NCBI GenBank assembly: GCA_947165045.1
Contig: CAMUYW010000002.1
Location: forward strand, 1-64,000
Length of the DNA stretch: 64,000 nucleotides
Reading direction: 5' to 3'
DNA from: an uncultured Fibrobacter sp.
Lineage (GTDB): Bacteria; Fibrobacterota; Fibrobacteria; Fibrobacterales; Fibrobacteraceae
Shown: positions 25,233-32,035 of the stretch, one piece after another
How the letters are laid out: the number at the start of each line of letters is the position of its first letter
Position numbering within the stretch: the stretch's first letter is position 1
Program-made: the position numbers and the translations under genes
Notes under the pieces: generated by a model
Database searches by the model: none
Told to the model about the DNA's origin: nothing
The model's input: the letters and a program-made list of their open reading frames with translations, nothing else

Positions 25233-26855
25233 CTACACCTCACTTGCCTGGATGGCTTTCCAAGCGTTTGCAATAATATCCTTATTAATATTACAAACTT
25301 TTTCGACCTTTCCAATCTTTGTAGGTAAAATGTAAACACGAGTGCCCTTTTCGGCCTTCTTGTCGACGGCCATGGCTGCCCATGCGGATTCGACGTTCAC
25401 ATTGTAGGTCTTCGGGAATCCGAGCGTGTCCAAAAGGGCGTTTTGGCGTTTCTCGTCTGCTTCCGAGAGCTTTCCGAGGAGCACTGCGGCGCGGGCGGCA
25501 ACTCGCATGCCTAAGGATACTGCAATTCCATGACTGTAAAGTTCGTAGTGGGTGAGCTTTTCAATCGCATGCCCGAACGTATGGCCGTAATTGAGTATAG
25601 CGCGGAGACCGGCTTCTTTTTCGTCGATGCCTACGACTTCGGCCTTGATTTGGCAACTGCGGAAAATCATGTGCTTTAACACATCGTAATCGTGAGCCTT
25701 GATTTTTTCCACGTTATTTTCAAGATAGGTGAAGAATTCTTCATCGTAAATGACACCGTACTTGACGATTTCGGCAAGACCCGCTAGGTATTCGGTTGGA
25801 GGGAGTGTGCTCAAGACAGAAATATCGCAAACAACCGCCTTCGGCTGGTAGAATGCGCCAATCATGTTCTTGCCTTCGGCATGGTTCACGGCGACCTTAC
25901 CACCGACGGAACTATCGACCATCGACAAAAGCGTTGTCGGGAATTGTACGAACGGAATACCGCGCTGGTAAGTGGCGGCGCCAAAGCCCGCCATGTCGCC
26001 CACGACACCGCCGCTGAACTGCAAAAGGCAACTCTTGCGGGTGTAACCGCGGTGAAGCATAAAGCTGTAAAGCTGGTTCAAATTGTGGAGCGTCTTGTGG
26101 CCTTCGCCGGCCTGGAATTTAAACACCGGGCAACGACCGGCTTGGCCACGAAGTTCCGAAAGCTTCGTGTTCTGTTCCTTGGCGATTGTCGTATCGGTGC
26201 AAATCAAGAATTCATAAGTCGGAGAAAGCTGGAGCCCTTCGAGCATGATGGCTGCATCCGGAATAATATTCTTGCCGATGAAAATCGGGTAGCTGTTGCC
26301 TTCACTCGGGTGCACATCCAATGCGTGATTTTCCCAGAACTTGAGCATGTGCATGATGCGTTCCGTGACATGCGTTTCGGTGCAGTCATTGGAACTTTCC
26401 ACGCTAAAGTTGGCGTGTGCGTAGTTCTTTTCGCGGTCCTTGAGCATCTGCTTGATTTTTGCGAGACGTTCTTCATCGTTCAGGTTGGCAAGGAGCGGGC
26501 GCGTGTTTTTGCGGCCGATGCGTTCCGAAAGCACTTCGGGCTTTGCCCACAGACGGATAATTGTACCGCTTTCGCTGATGAGTTTTAAGTTTTCAGGCTT
26601 TGTGAGTGCGCCACCGCCGAGTGAAACTACGAGCGGTTTTTCGCTTTTCGCGATTTCTGCAATCACGTCGTGTTCCATTTTGCGGAATGCTTCTTCACCA
26701 TCCTGTTCAAAAATGTCATTGATGGATTTGCCGGCGCGCTCGACAATGACGTTGTCTGTATCGACGAGCGTGCGTCCAAGGCGGTCTGCGAGGGCGCGAC
26801 CCGTGCGGCTCTTGCCGCTGGCCATGAATCCTGTAAAGTAGAGATGCTTCTTCAT
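25233..26855 (-). CDS. aroK-aroB: Shikimate kinase / 3-dehydroquinate synthase fusion
   Basis: 540 residues joining two shikimate-pathway enzymes. AroK covers about 1-170: Walker A GFMASGKS, DTDNVIVERAGKSI, shikimate-binding VSLGGGALT, and lid REKNYAH. AroB covers about 180-540: SGGVVGDMAGFGAATYQRG, VQFPTTLLSMVDSSVGGK, LAEIVKYG, and metal-binding NYGHTFGHAIEK. Both sets of active-site residues look intact, so one chain should catalyse steps 2 and 5. aroE lies upstream with a 1-nt gap; the epimerase follows. Confidence 0.95.
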   Translation of the reverse strand: MKKHLYFTGFMASGKSRTGRALADRLGRTLVDTDNVIVERAGKSINDIFEQDGEEAFRKMEHDVIAEIAKSEKPLVVSLGGGALTKPENLKLISESGTIIRLWAKPEVLSERIGRKNTRPLLANLNDEERLAKIKQMLKDREKNYAHANFSVESSNDCTETHVTERIMHMLKFWENHALDVHPSEGNSYPIFIGKNIIPDAAIMLEGLQLSPTYEFLICTDTTIAKEQNTKLSELRGQAGRCPVFKFQAGEGHKTLHNLNQLYSFMLHRGYTRKSCLLQFSGGVVGDMAGFGAATYQRGIPFVQFPTTLLSMVDSSVGGKVAVNHAEGKNMIGAFYQPKAVVCDISVLSTLPPTEYLAGLAEIVKYGVIYDEEFFTYLENNVEKIKAHDYDVLKHMIFRSCQIKAEVVGIDEKEAGLRAILNYGHTFGHAIEKLTHYELYSHGIAVSLGMRVAARAAVLLGKLSEADEKRQNALLDTLGFPKTYNVNVESAWAAMAVDKKAEKGTRVYILPTKIGKVEKVCNINKDIIANAWKAIQASEV

Positions 26856-26856
26856 A

Positions 26857-27756
26857 TTAGCCCTGCATTCCTTTGCGCATAATCGCAGTAAGTTCTTCGT
26901 TTGTTTTGTTTTCGGTTTCCTTCGGGAACCATTTTTTAAAGCTTTCGAGCCCCTGGTGTACTAACATTCCTTCGCCCGTGACCGTCTTGCAGCCTTTGGC
27001 TTCGGCCATTTGCAAAAGCTTGGTGCGCGGGGGAGTGTACACAATGTCGCAAACGACTTGTTCTTCGTGGAGTGAGTCGTCGGTAAGCGGGGATTCGTCA
27101 ACGTTTGGGCTCATGCCTACAGAAGTGGCGTTGATGATGATGTCGAAATTGGCTGAAATGCCTGCAAAATCTGCAAATGTGGCAACATCAACTTGCGGGG
27201 CTTTATTTGCAAATGCTTGGTTCAATCCATCGGCGAGTGCTTGGCCTTTTTCCTTGGTTCGGCAAACAATCGTGAGGTTGTTTTGCTGCTCGACGAGTGT
27301 AAATGCAATTGCCTTGGCTGCGCCTCCGTTCCCGAGGAGTGCTATTTTCTTGTTTGATGGATCTACGCCGTTTTCTTCGAGATTGCGCACGCAGCCGTAA
27401 GGGTCTGTGGTCGTTCCGCAAAGTGTTCCGCCGACAATTCCGTCTTTCCAATAGAGCGTGTTGACGCTTTGGGTGAACTTGCTGATTTCGCTCAGTTCAT
27501 CGACAAGCCGCGCAGAGCCGTCTTCGTTGAAAAATTCAGTCTTGTAAGGAATGGTGACGTTTGCGCCGTGGAACTTCATTGCCTTGAAGCCTTCGATGGC
27601 CTTGGCAAAATCTTCAGGTTCAGGGGCGTAGGGGAGATAAGCCGCGTTGATGCCGAGAGCACCAAAAAGGGCGTTGTGCATGGCGGGCGATTTGCTATGA
27701 GCAACCGGATGCCCGAAAATGCAAAGAGTTTCCGTCTTTCCGTTTATGGAAGCCAA
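26857..27756 (-). CDS. aroE: Shikimate dehydrogenase
   Basis: 299 residues. NADP-dependent reduction of 3-dehydroshikimate. Substrate serines in HSKSPAMHNALFG, catalytic Lys in NVTIPYKTEF, NADP loop LLGNGGAAKAIAF, INATSVGM, and C-terminal LVHQGLESFKKW. The start is TTG at 27756 with GCGAGG 5 nt upstream on the minus strand; no ATG gives a normal N-terminus. A TATCTTTA box lies about 58 nt upstream (plus-strand 27814-27821) and may be the operon promoter. First gene of aroE-aroKB-epimerase. Confidence 0.95.
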   Translation of the reverse strand: MASINGKTETLCIFGHPVAHSKSPAMHNALFGALGINAAYLPYAPEPEDFAKAIEGFKAMKFHGANVTIPYKTEFFNEDGSARLVDELSEISKFTQSVNTLYWKDGIVGGTLCGTTTDPYGCVRNLEENGVDPSNKKIALLGNGGAAKAIAFTLVEQQNNLTIVCRTKEKGQALADGLNQAFANKAPQVDVATFADFAGISANFDIIINATSVGMSPNVDESPLTDDSLHEEQVVCDIVYTPPRTKLLQMAEAKGCKTVTGEGMLVHQGLESFKKWFPKETENKTNEELTAIMRKGMQG

Positions 27757-27890
27757 AATAACCTCGCTATGTCCTTCCCACCAGTGGGGAAAAACTCTAA
27801 ATAAATACGAGTATAAAGATATAATATTCTAGAATAAAAAAATTGCAATAAGAAATTAACAGAGTCGTCATCTAGTCTTGCGCCTTTCTC

Positions 27891-27923
27891 TTTGCCGCCC
27901 CCTAGACATAATTTCTATATTTG
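27891..27923 (+). promoter_or_regulatory. Bacteroidetes-like promoter of der
   Basis: TTTG (27891-27894), 21-nt spacer, TATATTTG (27916-27923), then 6 nt to the ATG of der. This fits the -33 TTTG / -7 TAnnTTTG consensus known from Bacteroidetes and predicts a start site at or within a few bases of the ATG. Confidence 0.55.
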
Positions 27924-27929
27924 TGCTCG

Positions 27930-29357
27930 ATGAAATTACCTATAGTTTGCATTATTGGACGTCCGAACGTCGGAAAGTCCTCTCTTTTCAACCGCATTCT
28001 TGGCCGCCGTGCAGCCGTGGTGAGTGACCGCGATGGTGTTACCCGCGACCGTCATTACCAGAACGCGATTTACAAGGGACATGAATTTACGGTCGTCGAT
28101 ACGGGCGGATTCTTGCCCGATGATTCCATCGACGTCTTGGCCGATAGCGTCCGCACACAGATTTTTAACGCTGTGAACGAGTCCGACCTCGTTCTCTTTA
28201 TGGTCGATATCCGCGTTGGCATTACCAAGCTCGACCAGCAATTTGCACGCCTCATTCGCAAGCTCGACAAGAAGGTGATTCTTGTGGCAAACAAGAGCGA
28301 ATTGCAGGGTGACCGCCAGGAAAGTTACGAGTTCCTCAAGCTCGGTTTTGGTCAGCCGCGCACGATTAGCGCTTTGACGGGCTACGCTTGCCTCTCGCTT
28401 TTGGATGAAGTGGTTTCTGTGCTCCCGACTCCGGTTCGTGGCGAACGCCGCGAAGAACGCCCGATTCGCTTTGCGATTCTCGGCCGCCCGAATGCTGGTA
28501 AGAGCACGCTCCTCAACCGCCTGTTGAACGAAGAACGCGCTGTGGTTTCGGACATTCCGGGAACGACCCGCGATTCTATCGACTGCGACTTTATCGTTGA
28601 CGGACAAAAGTTCGTAGTTACCGATACCGCAGGCCTCCGCAAAAAAGCCCGCGTCGAAGACGAAGTCGAAGTGTTCAGCAACATGCGCACGCTCGAAAGT
28701 ATTCGCCGTTCTGATTTGTCTGTGCTCGTCGTCGATTGCACTCGCGGCATGGAAATTCAGGACTACCGCATTATTACGGAAATCCGCAAGGCGGGCAAGG
28801 GCCTCGTCGTCGTGCTCAACAAGTGGGATATTCTCCCGAACAAGAGCGACAAGTCTTTCGATCACATGGTCAAGGAACTCCTCGAACGCGAACCGATGCT
28901 TGAATTTGTACCGATTCTCTCGATCAGTGCAAAAGAAGGCCAGCGCGTGGGCCGCGTGATTCAGGCTATCCAGACCGTCTACGCCAACTGCCGCCGTGTG
29001 CTTGGCCGTGACCGCGTCGCCGAAAGCTTTGCGAACTTCTTGCAAGAAAAGGCTCCTCCGAGTCACAACGGTCGTGTCGTCATGCTCACGCGTGCCTGCC
29101 AGATCATGGTGGAACCGCCGGTCATTGACATCGAAACCCGCACGCCGGAACTTGTCGACGAATCGTACAAGCGTTACTTGCTCAAAAAGTTTTATGACGT
29201 ATTCCAGTTGCAGGGTGCACCGCTCCGCTTGAATTTCGATAGAAAGTTAACTCTCAGAAAGGATGAAGAACTTGAACAGTTTACTGAGTCTTCCAATAGC
29301 GTACTTGCTGGGGTCGATCCCCAGCGCCATATGGGTAGCAAAACTCGCGAAAGGTAA
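27930..29357 (+). CDS. der: Ribosome-assembly GTPase Der (EngA)
   Basis: 475 residues with two GTPase domains and a KH-like C-terminal domain. Domain 1: P-loop GRPNVGKSS, DTGGF, and NKSE at the G4 place (NKxD in most relatives). Domain 2: GRPNAGKST, DTAGL, NKWD. KH-like domain about 355-440. It acts in 50S subunit maturation. About 35 residues after the KH domain (LRKDEELEQFTESSNS onward) extend past the usual end, and this tail overlaps plsY by 95 nt in another frame. There is no Shine-Dalgarno; see the promoter at 27891-27923. Confidence 0.95.
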   Translation: MKLPIVCIIGRPNVGKSSLFNRILGRRAAVVSDRDGVTRDRHYQNAIYKGHEFTVVDTGGFLPDDSIDVLADSVRTQIFNAVNESDLVLFMVDIRVGITKLDQQFARLIRKLDKKVILVANKSELQGDRQESYEFLKLGFGQPRTISALTGYACLSLLDEVVSVLPTPVRGERREERPIRFAILGRPNAGKSTLLNRLLNEERAVVSDIPGTTRDSIDCDFIVDGQKFVVTDTAGLRKKARVEDEVEVFSNMRTLESIRRSDLSVLVVDCTRGMEIQDYRIITEIRKAGKGLVVVLNKWDILPNKSDKSFDHMVKELLEREPMLEFVPILSISAKEGQRVGRVIQAIQTVYANCRRVLGRDRVAESFANFLQEKAPPSHNGRVVMLTRACQIMVEPPVIDIETRTPELVDESYKRYLLKKFYDVFQLQGAPLRLNFDRKLTLRKDEELEQFTESSNSVLAGVDPQRHMGSKTRER

Positions 29358-29931
29358 GGATTTCGACATTCGTGATTACGGCTCCAAGAATGCGGGCCTC
29401 ACAAATACATTCCGTGTCCTTGGCTGGAAGCCTGCGCTCCCGGTCGTGTTCTTGGATTTGCTCAAGGGCTTTTTCGGACCGTTCATCGCTCAGAAAATGT
29501 GCGAAGCTCAGGTCGCCGCTGGTGGCGCCGATTATAGCGCATGGGTCCCGCTTGTTGCTGGCCTTCTCGTGATTCTCGGCCACAGCTTCACTTGCTTTGC
29601 CAGTTTCCGCGGTGGTAAGGGCGTGCTCGCTGCTCTTGGCGTGTTCCTCGCAATCTCTCCGCTGACCGTCCTTTGCGCATTTGCACTTTGGATTATCCTC
29701 ACTGTGACCACGAAATACGTGTCCGTCGGTAGCATCTTCGGGTGCGGCTTGCTCGGTGCGCTCTCTGTGTTTGGCTATGTCTGCCCGGAATACTACTTCG
29801 AAAGCATCAACCTCGGCCAGATGATTCTCGCTGTGATTGTCGCTGTATTCGTCATCGTGAAGCACAAGTCGAACATCAAGCGCCTCCTCAACGGCACCGA
29901 AAACGGATTTGGCTCCAAGCGCAAAAAGTAA
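29263..29931 (+). CDS. plsY: Acyl-phosphate:glycerol-3-phosphate acyltransferase
   Basis: 222 residues, inner-membrane enzyme making lysophosphatidic acid. Family motifs: YLLGSIPSAIWVAKL, DIRDYGSKNAGLTNTFRVLG (G-S-x-N-x-G-x-TN) and GHSFTCFASFRGGKGVLAALG. The first membrane helix is encoded inside the last 95 nt of der, so the overlap cannot be trimmed without losing it. AGAAAGG lies just before ATG 29263. With gpsA downstream this region supplies both the backbone and the first acylation of phospholipids. Confidence 0.95.
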   Translation: MKNLNSLLSLPIAYLLGSIPSAIWVAKLAKGKDFDIRDYGSKNAGLTNTFRVLGWKPALPVVFLDLLKGFFGPFIAQKMCEAQVAAGGADYSAWVPLVAGLLVILGHSFTCFASFRGGKGVLAALGVFLAISPLTVLCAFALWIILTVTTKYVSVGSIFGCGLLGALSVFGYVCPEYYFESINLGQMILAVIVAVFVIVKHKSNIKRLLNGTENGFGSKRKK

Positions 29932-29960
29932 TTAGCGCTGTCACCCCGGCTACTGTGCAC

Positions 29961-30015
29961 TTTGACCACTTAGTGCTTTAGCACTTACGTGGTCATGGTC
30001 CGCGAATGGGGACGG
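29961..30015. repeat. 55-bp hairpin element, copy 1
   Basis: Near-identical to 31394-31448. It contains GACCACTTAGTGCT - TT - AGCACTTACGTGGTC, an imperfect hairpin, followed by CGCGAATGGGGACGG. Copy 2 has GACTAC/GTAGTC where this copy has GACCAC/GTGGTC, a compensating base-pair change. Confidence 0.85.
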
Positions 30016-30035
30016 GGTCGCCTTTTTTGTATTAT

Positions 30036-30070
30036 GTCATTCCGAGGCTGAAAGCCGAGGAATCTAGTGA
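30036..30070. repeat. GTCATTCCGAGG-type repeat
   Basis: GTCATTCCGAGGCTG ... CCGAGGAATCTAGTGA. Variant of the GTCATyCT family with an AATCTAG end, as at 51625-51657 and 53711-53763. Confidence 0.65.
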
Positions 30071-30167
30071 CGGTCTCGCGCGGGGTCACCTTTGGCGGGA
30101 ATCTTCATTACATTTTTTGATCAATAGTAGTTATATAGCTTTAAAATATTGTAGATTATATGCGAAA

Positions 30168-30313
30168 ATGAGTGATTAGTAAACAGTGGTCAGTAAACAG
30201 GAATGCAGTCATCCTCGCTACGCGAGGAACCATACATATTTCGAAAGCAGTACTGTATGGATCCTCTTCGAGGAAGACGCCTTAACCACTAGCCACTAAT
30301 CACCAATCACTTT
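30168..30313. repeat. Nested inverted repeat with head-to-head GTCATyCT pair
   Basis: Outer arms: GTGATTAGTAAACAGTGGTC on the left and ACCACTAGCCACTAATCACC on the right, with short-period units. Inside: 30208-30236 GTCATCCTCG ... GGAACCATAC and 30255-30280 GTATGGATCC ... GAGGAAGAC in opposite orientation. The whole block could fold into one long hairpin upstream of gpsA. Confidence 0.7.
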
Positions 30314-30330
30314 TTATTAGGAACTAAAGA

Positions 30331-31362
30331 ATGAAAGTTACAGTTTTAGGTACCGGTGGCTGGGGGCTTACGCTTGGCCAAGTTGTTTACGAAAACAAGA
30401 ATGAACTCACTTTTTGGACCAACTCTCAAGCAGAAGTAGATTTGCTTTCCACGGAGCACCAGTACAAGGATAAGCTCCCTGGCGTTATTTTCCCGGCAGA
30501 TTTCAAGTACACGACCGATATGCACGCCGCATTGAATGGCTGCGACATGGTTTTGATTGTGGTTCCGTCGCAGTTTATGGCTGGCGTTGCTGCAAATCTC
30601 GGCTCCTGGACTCCGGAAAAGGGCAAGGAACCGATTGTTGTTTGCGCTACAAAGGGCATTCTTGAAGGCACGGACCAGCTCATGAGCGAAGTCATCCTCG
30701 AAAAGGTACCTTGGCTCACCGAAGACAAGATGGTTGCGTTTAGCGGCCCGTCTCACGCTGAAGAAGTGAGCCGCCACGTGCTTACCGCTATTGTGGCTGC
30801 CTGCGTGAACGAAAACTCTGCAAAGCTCGTGCAAAAGGCGATGAGCTGCTCTTATCTCCGCGTTTATACCTCGACCGATATCGTTGGTGTGGAACTCTGC
30901 GGCTCCGTGAAGAACGTGATTGCCATTGCGTCCGGTGTGCTTTACGGCCTCGAAGCAAGTGGCAAGTTCAAGATTGGTGACAATACTCGCGCTGCAATCC
31001 TCACTCGCGGTCAGGCTGAAATGTGCCGCTTGGGCAAGGCTCTCGGTGCAAAACCTGAAACGTTTGCGGGCCTCGCAGGCATGGGCGACCTCATCGTGAC
31101 GTGCCTTTCTCAGCATAGCCGTAACCGCTACGTTGGCGAACACATTGGTAAGGGCGAAACGCTCGACCAGGTGCTTGCTGGTATGAAGATGATTGCCGAA
31201 GGTGTGCCGACTTGCCGCAGCACGCGCGCGCTCGCCAAGAAGCTCGGTGTTGAAATGCCGATCGTCGAAGCCGTGTACCAGATGCTCTTCGAAAACCGCA
31301 AGGTCGAAGACGTGGTCAAGGAAATCTGGGGCCGCGAACTCAAGGCTGAAAACTGGGCTTAA
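30331..31362 (+). CDS. gpsA: Glycerol-3-phosphate dehydrogenase [NAD(P)+]
   Basis: 343 residues. Makes sn-glycerol-3-phosphate for phospholipids, feeding PlsY encoded 400 nt upstream. Rossmann motif GTGGWG (residues 7-12), SGPSHAEEVSR, and catalytic Lys in CGSVKNVIAIASGVLYG (about 194), then GLAGMGDLIVTC and a C-terminal helical domain. Normal length. AGGAACTAAAG precedes the ATG. The gene has the 55-bp hairpin element on both sides. Confidence 0.96.
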   Translation: MKVTVLGTGGWGLTLGQVVYENKNELTFWTNSQAEVDLLSTEHQYKDKLPGVIFPADFKYTTDMHAALNGCDMVLIVVPSQFMAGVAANLGSWTPEKGKEPIVVCATKGILEGTDQLMSEVILEKVPWLTEDKMVAFSGPSHAEEVSRHVLTAIVAACVNENSAKLVQKAMSCSYLRVYTSTDIVGVELCGSVKNVIAIASGVLYGLEASGKFKIGDNTRAAILTRGQAEMCRLGKALGAKPETFAGLAGMGDLIVTCLSQHSRNRYVGEHIGKGETLDQVLAGMKMIAEGVPTCRSTRALAKKLGVEMPIVEAVYQMLFENRKVEDVVKEIWGRELKAENWA

Positions 31363-31393
31363 CCCGTCGTGTGTCATGGCGGACTCCGTTCTC

Positions 31394-31448
31394 TTTGACT
31401 ACTTAGTGCTTTAGCACTTATGTAGTCATGATCCGCGAATGGGGACGG
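31394..31448. repeat. 55-bp hairpin element, copy 2
   Basis: Matches 29961-30015 over its full length with few changes. Stem GACTAC ... GTAGTC shows covariation with the GACCAC ... GTGGTC stem of copy 1. Located just after gpsA. Confidence 0.85.
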
Positions 31449-31496
31449 CATCGTCATCTCCATACACACTTATCTATATTTTTTTTAATAAACTCT

Positions 31497-31520
31497 GCCT
31501 GCGCTCCCGCAGGCTTTTTC
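31497..31520 (+). terminator. Rho-independent terminator downstream of gpsA
   Basis: GCCTGC, loop GCTCCC, GCAGGC, then TTTTTC. The 6-bp GC-rich stem lies 134 nt after the gpsA stop. Confidence 0.8.
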
Positions 31521-32035
31521 TTTGCATGCCTCCCCAGCCTGTTATCCTGAGCGAAGTCGATATATGAAACTCGCGACTTTAGTCGCCTAGTTGAATTAGT
31601 TTCGTAGGAGCAGAAACTCGGGATCACCTTTGATCCGCGTATAGGGCCTATGCCGCTATCTCGTATAGCGTTCGATTGAATCTCTTACAATTTTTTTAGA
31701 GCCTCGAAGAGTCTATAGAATCAAAAAACTCACCCAAATTACATTTGTAAACTAAATTTTACATCGAGGCGATGGACTGTAGATCCTGTTACCTTGTCCT
31801 AATCCCCCGAAATTCAAATCTGCCCAATTTGATTTAAAAACGCCAAATATTACCAAAAGTTTACTTTTGAGCTTGTGATATTTTTGTAAGAAAAGTGGAG
31901 CAAAAATAAAATGTTATTCCAAATTGGTATAATTTTTGTAAGCTGATTTTAACATTTTTGCGAAAAATTAATGTAAACTTTCTTTTGTGAAAGAAATTCA
32001 CAAAGATTGGAGAAAATTCAACAAGGGAGCATATT

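Larger units (their letters stand above)
29932..30330. other. Repeat-rich spacer upstream of gpsA
   Basis: 399 nt without a gene. In order: copy 1 of the 55-bp hairpin element (29961-30015) followed by CCTTTTTTG, which may end the der-plsY transcript; a GTCATTCCGAGG repeat (30036-30070); a nested inverted structure (30168-30313) with a head-to-head GTCATyCT pair at 30208-30280. The gpsA ribosome site AGGAACTAAAG lies at its end. Confidence 0.7.
31363..32035. other. Long spacer between gpsA and the collagen-like lipoprotein gene
   Basis: 673 nt. Holds copy 2 of the 55-bp element (31394-31448), a Rho-independent terminator (31497-31520), a GTTATCCTGAGCGAAG repeat (from 31541), then ~300 nt of AT-rich DNA without a recognisable gene. 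TATAAT at 31928-31933 is a possible -10 with a leader of about 95 nt; the ribosome site AAGGGAGC lies just before ATG 32036. Confidence 0.65.

Noticed and set aside
27936-29066. Long open frame antisense to der
   Set aside because: Same reason; Der motifs on the plus strand are decisive.
20745-30280. Dispersed GTCATyCT repeats as a CRISPR array
   Set aside because: They are scattered singly or in pairs without regular unique spacers, and no cas genes are present.
30346-31377. Open frame of 343 codons antisense to gpsA
   Set aside because: Mirror of a well-supported gene in GC-rich codons; composition rich in His, Arg and Ala with no recognisable motif.
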